Translations under genes and position numbers: made by a program
Assembly: GCA_005788145.1 (NCBI GenBank)
Contig: SXYY01000163.1
Location: forward strand, 1 to 11,352
Length of the DNA stretch: 11,352 nucleotides
Source: Bacteroidota bacterium
GTDB lineage: Bacteria; Bacteroidota; Bacteroidia; NS11-12g; UBA955
Direction: 5' to 3'
Shown here: positions 6,871-11,352 of the stretch, piece after piece
Position numbering within the stretch: the stretch's first letter is position 1
How the letters are laid out: the number at the start of each line of letters is the position of its first letter
Notes under the pieces: generated by a model
Seen by the model: the letters and a program-made list of their open reading frames with translations, nothing else
Told to the model about the DNA's origin: nothing
Database searches by the model: none

Positions 6871-7496
6871 GGAACACAATTTTATTGCTATCGCCGCATA
6901 CGGATGATGCGGAATTGGGCTGTGGTGCTACCATTGCCAAACTCATTCGTGAGGGTAAAAAGGTCTATTATGCCGCCTTTAGTGCTTGCGAACAAAGTGT
7001 GATTGAGGGCTTTCCGAAAGACATCCTCATTCATGAAGTCAAAGAGGCGACCGCAGCGCTGGGCATCAAACCCGATAATTTGTTTTTGTACCGTTATGAG
7101 GTGAGGACATTCAACTACCGCAGACAGGAAATTTTGGATGATTTGATTCGTTTGCGCGAAGAGTTGAAACCTGATACTGTGTTGATGCCTTGTCTGCACG
7201 ACATCCATCAAGATCACAAAACAATGGCAGAAGAGGCGTTGCGTGCATTCAAGTTTTGCAATGTTTTTTGCTATGAATTGCCGTGGAATAATTTGAATTT
7301 CAACACAGCGGCGTTTGAAGTGGTGAGCGAAGAGGATGCACAGGCGAAGGTTATGGCATTGTCGAAGTATCGCAGCCAAGCCCATAGAGCTTATGCCAAC
7401 GAAGAGTTTTTGCGCAGTCAATTGAGAATGAGGGGTGTGCAAGTGTCGCGCAGATACGCTGAGGTTTTTGAAGTGGTGCGAATGATATCTGAGTAA
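6864..7496 (+). CDS. PIG-L/LmbE-family zinc-dependent deacetylase
   Basis: This 210-residue protein has the family signature SPHTDDAELGCGA at residues 10-22. H12 and D15 should bind zinc and D14 should act as the general base. The second metal motif, HDIHQDH (residues 112-118), supplies the remaining histidine ligand and the catalytic region. Members remove N-acetyl groups from GlcNAc-containing lipids, sugars or thiol precursors (PIG-L, MshB, BshB). The start ATG overlaps the TAG of the antiterminator gene (ATGGTAG), which indicates translational coupling. It is cytoplasmic, with no signal peptide or membrane helix. The neighbouring glycosyltransferase suggests a sugar-lipid substrate, but BshB-type bacillithiol synthesis is a real alternative because such proteins are similar in length and motifs. 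No bshA or bshC is in the window. Confidence 0.9.
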   Translation: MVGNTILLLSPHTDDAELGCGATIAKLIREGKKVYYAAFSACEQSVIEGFPKDILIHEVKEATAALGIKPDNLFLYRYEVRTFNYRRQEILDDLIRLREELKPDTVLMPCLHDIHQDHKTMAEEALRAFKFCNVFCYELPWNNLNFNTAAFEVVSEEDAQAKVMALSKYRSQAHRAYANEEFLRSQLRMRGVQVSRRYAEVFEVVRMISE

Positions 7497-7498
7497 TT

Positions 7499-9613
7499 AT
7501 GGCGGGCGGACCAAATAGCAGGAATCCGTTGGTAAAGAGTCCGCAACAATGGTTTTTTTATGGTGTATTAGCGGTGGTTTTGGTGGCCATCGGGCTGCGC
7601 TTTGGGTGGTTGTTTTCCCTGCCCTTGACCAATGACGAAACCTCGGCGCTGATGCGTTTGCAGGTATCGGGGTTGGGGGATTTGATCAATGGGGTGGTTT
7701 GGAATGACGGACATCCGATGTTGGTTCAGGTGTTTTTGTGGTATTGGACGAATTGGTTTGGGACGGCGGTATGGGTGGTAAAATTGCCTTTTTTGCTTTG
7801 TGGTGTGGGCGCAGTGATATTGATGATTCATATCGGTATGCGGTTGAATCGACCGTGGGCGGGTTTGATGGCAGCCGCAATGCTGGCCACATTGCAGTTT
7901 CCAGTAATGTATAGTGAGATTGCGCGTCCGTATGCGTCTGGATTGCTTTTAGCACTGTGGGCATTTTACGTTTGGTTGCGATGGGTAGCACTGTGTTGGG
8001 GCGATTCTCCGCGGATGAAGGATTTGCTAATGCCGATGTTATTGCTGGCGTTGGCGGGTTATTTGGGCGCGTCTAATCACTATTTCAATGGATTGATATT
8101 GGGTTTACTTTTTGTGGCGGGCTTGTCATGGCTCCCAACCAAATATTGGTTAAGGTACTTGTGGCCTTGGGTGATGATGGTGGCATTTTATGCACACCAG
8201 ATTGGCATATTTATGCATCATTTGCAAGTGGGAAGTCCAGGCTGGTTATCGGTCCCAACATGGTCAACCCTGGGTAAGCATTTGTTGTATTCGATAGGAT
8301 ATAGTGTGTGGATTTGGGTTTTTTGGACATTGATTGGGGTTGGATTATTGGTGCGTGTATGGATGCGCACACAGCGTTTGGGGGGAACGGGCGAGGCAGT
8401 CGCTACCAATATTGGGCGCTTCGTGCCGCGCAAAGAATGGGCGACTGTGTTGTTGCTTTATCTGTTGCCGATGGCCATTGCCTTTGCGTATTCGATCTAC
8501 AGGGCACCCGTTTTTCAGGATTCAGTTTTGCTATTTTCATTTCCTTTTGGTCTATTGGCGGTGTCATGGTGGATGGACCAAGAATGGTTGGGCATTCGAT
8601 GGAAAGCGTTTTTGTTGGCACTCACGCTGTTGGTGAATACCTATGTACTAATTGTCGATCGCAGGCATGTGGCGCAATTTGGCAATCAATCTTATGATGG
8701 GGCAGTTCGCACCTTTCAGCAATGGGGGTTAAACGATTTTCACAAGGAGGATTTCATCCAAGATCAAGGCGTTCTTGAGAGGGATTCGTCGGAGATGTGG
8801 GTGTATGGATTTGAGCCATTTTTCATGGAATTTCATGCCAAGGCGTTGGGATGGGACATTGAGTCATGGCAAAAACAGGGCGGTCGGGTTCGCTATTTCA
8901 GGGAGGAGACGGATGATTACGCCTTATTCCGTCGGAGATTAGGGGATGTTCGGGGCGATAATTTTTATTATGTTAATTTGGTGGGCATGGACCCAATGTT
9001 GCGGATTTGGATTCAGGAGGCATTTCCGTATTTGGTGCGCGAGGCGATGGGTGCAGGATATCATGTGATGCATTTTTCAAAGAGGGGCCAGGGAAAGCGG
9101 CCTTTGTATCGCACAGAAATAGCCTCTGTGTCGGGAGATCTCGAGATGCACGAAACACCGATGTCAACCGAACAGTATTTCCCCGTCTGTTTGTCGGTGT
9201 TGGATTCGTTGGGATCGAAGCGCTACGAGGCAGAATTTGTGGCGGAGGCGGAGGTTGTATTGAGCAAGGAACTGCTCCAAGCGCAAGATTTGCGGTTGGT
9301 GGTTACAGTGAATGACGGCAGTGGCAAGCAGGTTCGATTTTTGGATCGGGGTTTGGGCGATATGGATTATCGGGTAGACGAGGTGGCGAGGTTGGATGAT
9401 TCTGTGTGTGTGGTGAAGTTGTATTTGTCGGGACGTTTGGTGGATGTACCCTGGGGAGCTTGGCTGAATCATGGTTGTGTTGGGGATGGGTATCGGTTAC
9501 AGGCGTTTATTGACAACGCGGGAAAGCATCCGGTGGGTGTACGGAGGATTGCGTGCACATTTTGGGAGGGGAACGGGGATGTGTATGGGCTGGTAAATCC
9601 CAGCATTCCGTAA
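7499..9613 (+). CDS. membrane glycosyltransferase, GT39/ArnT-like, with C-terminal soluble domain
   Basis: This 704-residue protein starts with a membrane helix (about residues 19-40). The first extracytoplasmic loop follows, bearing LTNDETSA; D46 and E47 match the acidic catalytic pair of GT39/GT83-type lipid-phosphate-sugar transferases. NDGHP and SEIARPYA further along are also typical. Repeated hydrophobic segments run to about residue 385, interrupted by charged loops. From about residue 400 the protein is hydrophilic and probably faces the periplasm, with no domain I recognise. Such enzymes transfer a sugar from an undecaprenyl- or polyprenyl-phosphate donor to lipid, protein or glycan acceptors. 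It starts 2 bases after the deacetylase stop, so co-expression is likely. Leucine is encoded mostly by TTG and the coding strand is very G/T-rich. Acceptor and sugar cannot be inferred. Confidence 0.82.
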   Translation: MAGGPNSRNPLVKSPQQWFFYGVLAVVLVAIGLRFGWLFSLPLTNDETSALMRLQVSGLGDLINGVVWNDGHPMLVQVFLWYWTNWFGTAVWVVKLPFLLCGVGAVILMIHIGMRLNRPWAGLMAAAMLATLQFPVMYSEIARPYASGLLLALWAFYVWLRWVALCWGDSPRMKDLLMPMLLLALAGYLGASNHYFNGLILGLLFVAGLSWLPTKYWLRYLWPWVMMVAFYAHQIGIFMHHLQVGSPGWLSVPTWSTLGKHLLYSIGYSVWIWVFWTLIGVGLLVRVWMRTQRLGGTGEAVATNIGRFVPRKEWATVLLLYLLPMAIAFAYSIYRAPVFQDSVLLFSFPFGLLAVSWWMDQEWLGIRWKAFLLALTLLVNTYVLIVDRRHVAQFGNQSYDGAVRTFQQWGLNDFHKEDFIQDQGVLERDSSEMWVYGFEPFFMEFHAKALGWDIESWQKQGGRVRYFREETDDYALFRRRLGDVRGDNFYYVNLVGMDPMLRIWIQEAFPYLVREAMGAGYHVMHFSKRGQGKRPLYRTEIASVSGDLEMHETPMSTEQYFPVCLSVLDSLGSKRYEAEFVAEAEVVLSKELLQAQDLRLVVTVNDGSGKQVRFLDRGLGDMDYRVDEVARLDDSVCVVKLYLSGRLVDVPWGAWLNHGCVGDGYRLQAFIDNAGKHPVGVRRIACTFWEGNGDVYGLVNPSIP

Positions 9614-9671
9614 AAATGGACATTTGCGGGGTGATCTGCTTTTGGAAATGGATAGAATGCGGTTATTTGAT

Positions 9672-9679
9672 TAATTTCG
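9672..9679 (+). promoter_or_regulatory. -7-like element upstream of the Fe-S protein gene
   Basis: TAATTTCG matches TAnnTTTG with one mismatch and ends 6 bases before the ATG at 9686, in a 72-base intergenic gap that holds nothing else I can identify. The nearest TTG (9642-9644) is 27 bases away, longer than usual. Confidence 0.3.
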
Positions 9680-9685
9680 CAACCA

Positions 9686-11008
9686 ATGGGAATCCTATCA
9701 CAAGTGATTTTTGCCCTGATTTTGGGCATTGGTATTTGGATATTCGCCGGTCGGGTGAAATTCATCCGCAGAAATATTTTTTTGGGTAAGGAGCAGGATT
9801 TATCAGACAATGCTGCTGCGCGCTGGAAGCAGATGCTGTGGGTGGCGATGGGACAGAGTAAGATGGTTAAACGTCCGGTAGCCGGATTTTTTCACATATT
9901 GATTTACGTGGGTTTTGTGTTAATCAACATTGAGGTTTTGGAGATTTTGATTGATGGATTGTTGGGGACGCACCGGTTTTTTGCGCATTATTTGGGATCG
10001 ATTTATGATGTGGCGATAGGCTTTTTTGAGATTTTGGCTCTAGGTGTTGTGGTTGCATGTGTGGTGTTTTTGGCCCGCAGGTTTGTGACCAAGGTACCTC
10101 GATTGCAAATGAATGAATTGAAGGGATGGCCGATGAAAGATGCCACGATTATTTTGGTGGTGGAGATAGTGTTGATGGGGGCATTGTTGAAGATGAATGC
10201 GGCTGAGCAGGTATTGGTGAGCAGGGGATTGATGGAGGCGCATGGCAGTTTTCCCGTGAGTCAGTATTTGGTGGGATTTTTTGATGGATTCAGCGATGGT
10301 TCTGTTCACATGATTGAGCGTGTGTGTTGGTGGTTTCATTTTGTGGGGATTGTGGTGTTTTTGAATTATGTGCCTTACAGCAAACATTGGCATATCATCA
10401 TGAGTTTTCCGAATGTGTATTACACGCCGTTGAAGCCAAAGGGTTCTTTCGAGAACTTGGATTATGTTACTACGGAGGTTAAATTGATGATGGATCCGGC
10501 GGCGCAGCCGCCGGATGGATATGAACCGCCCAGCGGTTTTGGCGCCAAAGATGTACAAGATTTGACATGGAAAAACCTCATGGATGCTTACACTTGCACC
10601 GAGTGTGGTCGATGTAGCAGTGTTTGTCCAGCCAACCAAACCGGTAAACTGTTATCGCCAAGAAAGGTCATGATGGACACGCGCGATCGTTTGGAAGAGG
10701 TAGGAAATGGCATCGATGCCGCAAAAAAAGCAGGAACACCCGTGGAAGGTCGCTTCGAAGATGGCAAAGACCTCCATTCCTATATATCGGCAGAAGAGTT
10801 GTGGGCCTGTACCACTTGTAATGCTTGTGCCGAGGCTTGTCCAGTGAACATCAACCCAGTAGATATCATTGTTCAAATGCGCCAGTACCAGGTGATGGAA
10901 AAGAGTGCCGCGCCGAGCGAGTTGAATAACATGTTTACGAATTTGGAAAACAATGGTGCGCCATGGCAGTTCAATCAGATGGACAAAGCCAATTGGGTAC
11001 AGGGGTAA
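9686..11008 (+). CDS. membrane-bound dicluster [4Fe-4S] protein (HdrC/GlpC/NarI-like)
   Basis: This 440-residue protein has about five membrane helices in its first 245 residues: near 3-21, 66-87, 107-135, 150-169 and 207-235. Histidines inside or beside them (GFFHILIYVGF; WWFHFVGIVVFLNYVPYSKHWH) could ligate heme b as in NarI-type subunits. After a proline-rich linker near residues 271-287 come two ferredoxin motifs, C304-C307-C310-C314-P and C375-C378-C381-C385-P, each CxxCxxCxxxCP and so building two [4Fe-4S] clusters. The design suggests electron transfer between the quinone pool and a soluble redox partner at the inner membrane. In related bacteria a second protein with CCG (cysteine-rich) domains often follows and forms the catalytic partner. 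None follows here before tatA. The ATG at 9686 opens directly into the first helix. Family is sure; the redox partner is unknown. Confidence 0.87.
   Translation: MGILSQVIFALILGIGIWIFAGRVKFIRRNIFLGKEQDLSDNAAARWKQMLWVAMGQSKMVKRPVAGFFHILIYVGFVLINIEVLEILIDGLLGTHRFFAHYLGSIYDVAIGFFEILALGVVVACVVFLARRFVTKVPRLQMNELKGWPMKDATIILVVEIVLMGALLKMNAAEQVLVSRGLMEAHGSFPVSQYLVGFFDGFSDGSVHMIERVCWWFHFVGIVVFLNYVPYSKHWHIIMSFPNVYYTPLKPKGSFENLDYVTTEVKLMMDPAAQPPDGYEPPSGFGAKDVQDLTWKNLMDAYTCTECGRCSSVCPANQTGKLLSPRKVMMDTRDRLEEVGNGIDAAKKAGTPVEGRFEDGKDLHSYISAEELWACTTCNACAEACPVNINPVDIIVQMRQYQVMEKSAAPSELNNMFTNLENNGAPWQFNQMDKANWVQG
10494..10516. repeat. perfect 10-bp GC-rich inverted repeat inside the Fe-S gene
   Basis: ATCCGGCGGC (10494-10503) and GCCGCCGGAT (10507-10516) are exact reverse complements separated by the 3-base loop GCA. 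The repeat encodes the Asp-Pro-Ala-Ala-Gln-Pro-Pro-Asp linker between the membrane part and the iron-sulfur part of the protein. In RNA it would form a very stable hairpin within an otherwise moderately AT-rich message. Confidence 0.85.
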
Positions 11009-11133
11009 AATCAGCAAATCACCCCTAAAATCAGATATTTTTATCACGGGGTAGGTCGAGAATCCAACCTGGTTGGTGTCAAAGTAGAAAAAAGGGTGCA
11101 TCCCTCGTAGTTTTATCGTATTTTTGAAGGGCA
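11009..11133. other. intergenic region with small inverted repeats before tatA
   Basis: This 125-base gap contains CCAAC-CTG-GTTGG (11064-11076), a 5-bp stem with a 3-base loop, and AGGG-TGCAT-CCCT-type pairing at 11093-11105 followed 5 bases later by TTTT. ACCCC and GGGGT flank a long A/T-rich stretch further upstream. None is a canonical terminator on its own, but together they suggest that the Fe-S gene transcript ends or is structured here. Confidence 0.35.
11119..11126 (+). promoter_or_regulatory. -7 promoter element upstream of tatA
   Basis: TATTTTTG is an exact match to TAnnTTTG and ends 7 bases before the tatA ATG at 11134. No TTG is found 17-23 bases upstream, where GTG (11096-11098) is the nearest approach. 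Transcription from it would give an almost leaderless mRNA. Confidence 0.4.
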
Positions 11134-11346
11134 ATGAGCACTTTTCATTTATTAGTATTTGGTATGGGTGGACAAGAGTGGATTTGGATTTTGGTAGTCG
11201 TTTTGTTGCTTTTCGGCGGCAAAAAGATTCCTGAGCTGATGCGCGGTTTAGGCCGTGGTGTTAGAGAATTTCAAGACGCCAAGAACAATGTTGGCAACGA
11301 AATTCGCAAAGGAATGAACGAAGACCCAAAATCGAACAAGGAGTAA
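11134..11346 (+). CDS. tatA: twin-arginine translocase subunit TatA/TatE
   Basis: TatA oligomers form the pathway by which folded proteins with twin-arginine signal peptides cross the inner membrane, working with TatC. The 70-residue product has one short membrane helix (about residues 16-28, IWILVVVLLLF), then the hinge FGGKKIPEL and an amphipathic helix (MRGLGRGVREFQDA). A charged tail follows, and this is the full TatA architecture at the usual length. The FGGKKIPEL hinge with its following glycines is characteristic. A shorter start at Met11 (11164) is possible, but the 11134 ATG lies 7 bases after a -7 promoter element and fits the usual N-terminal length. A tatC gene may follow beyond the window end. 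Upstream neighbours show no obvious functional link. Confidence 0.95.
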   Translation: MSTFHLLVFGMGGQEWIWILVVVLLLFGGKKIPELMRGLGRGVREFQDAKNNVGNEIRKGMNEDPKSNKE

Positions 11347-11352
11347 TCTTGA

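Noticed and set aside
8308..8697. Alternative + strand frame inside the glycosyltransferase gene
   Set aside because: The main frame continues uninterrupted with membrane helices through this part, and the alternative frame shows no motif.
9614..9685. Possible small gene or terminator between the glycosyltransferase and Fe-S genes
   Set aside because: A short ATG frame starting at 9616 has no good features, and no hairpin with a T-run is visible.

Overview
The window reads as a chromosomal segment of a Bacteroidota bacterium, probably a Flavobacteriia- or Cryomorphaceae-like lineage. The evidence is a UpxY-type NusG paralogue, an AccA followed by a FabK/nitronate-monooxygenase-like flavoprotein, a membrane-anchored dicluster ferredoxin protein, a TatA of the type seen in that phylum, near absence of Shine-Dalgarno sequences, and several matches to the Bacteroidota -7 promoter element (TAnnTTTG). 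G+C looks to be in the mid-40s per cent by eye. All ten protein genes I can support lie on the + strand, no gap without a gene exceeds 300 bases, and I see no RNA gene, IS element, CRISPR array, prophage or integrase.

Layout. Positions 1-1632 hold the C-terminal part of an M16 (insulinase/pitrilysin-type) peptidase cut by the window edge. Positions 1800-3002 encode a secreted, probably lipid-anchored di-heme cytochrome c peroxidase/MauG-family protein that has lost a usually conserved active-site glutamine. Positions 3056-4105 encode a stand-alone ATP-grasp ligase of unknown substrate. A 51-residue two-helix membrane protein (4152-4307) sits between it and accA and has its own promoter-like element.

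From 4379 to 9613 five genes are packed with gaps of 26, 6, -7 and 2 bases and look like one transcription unit: accA (fatty-acid precursor supply), a FabK-like flavin enoyl reductase/nitronate monooxygenase, a UpxY/NusG-family antiterminator, a PIG-L/LmbE-type zinc deacetylase and a large membrane GT39-like glycosyltransferase. The first two point to lipid synthesis and the last three to a small surface-glycan or glycolipid module with its own elongation factor.

The last part holds a membrane-bound electron-transfer protein with two [4Fe-4S] clusters (9686-11008) and tatA (11134-11346), the pore-forming component of twin-arginine protein export.

I do not see a clear-cut new defence or mobile system. 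The observations most worth a second look are the antiterminator embedded downstream of accA, the active-site changes in the cytochrome peroxidase, the unreported small membrane protein, a perfect 10-bp GC-rich inverted repeat at a domain junction in the Fe-S gene, and a repeated promoter geometry that would give nearly leaderless mRNAs.
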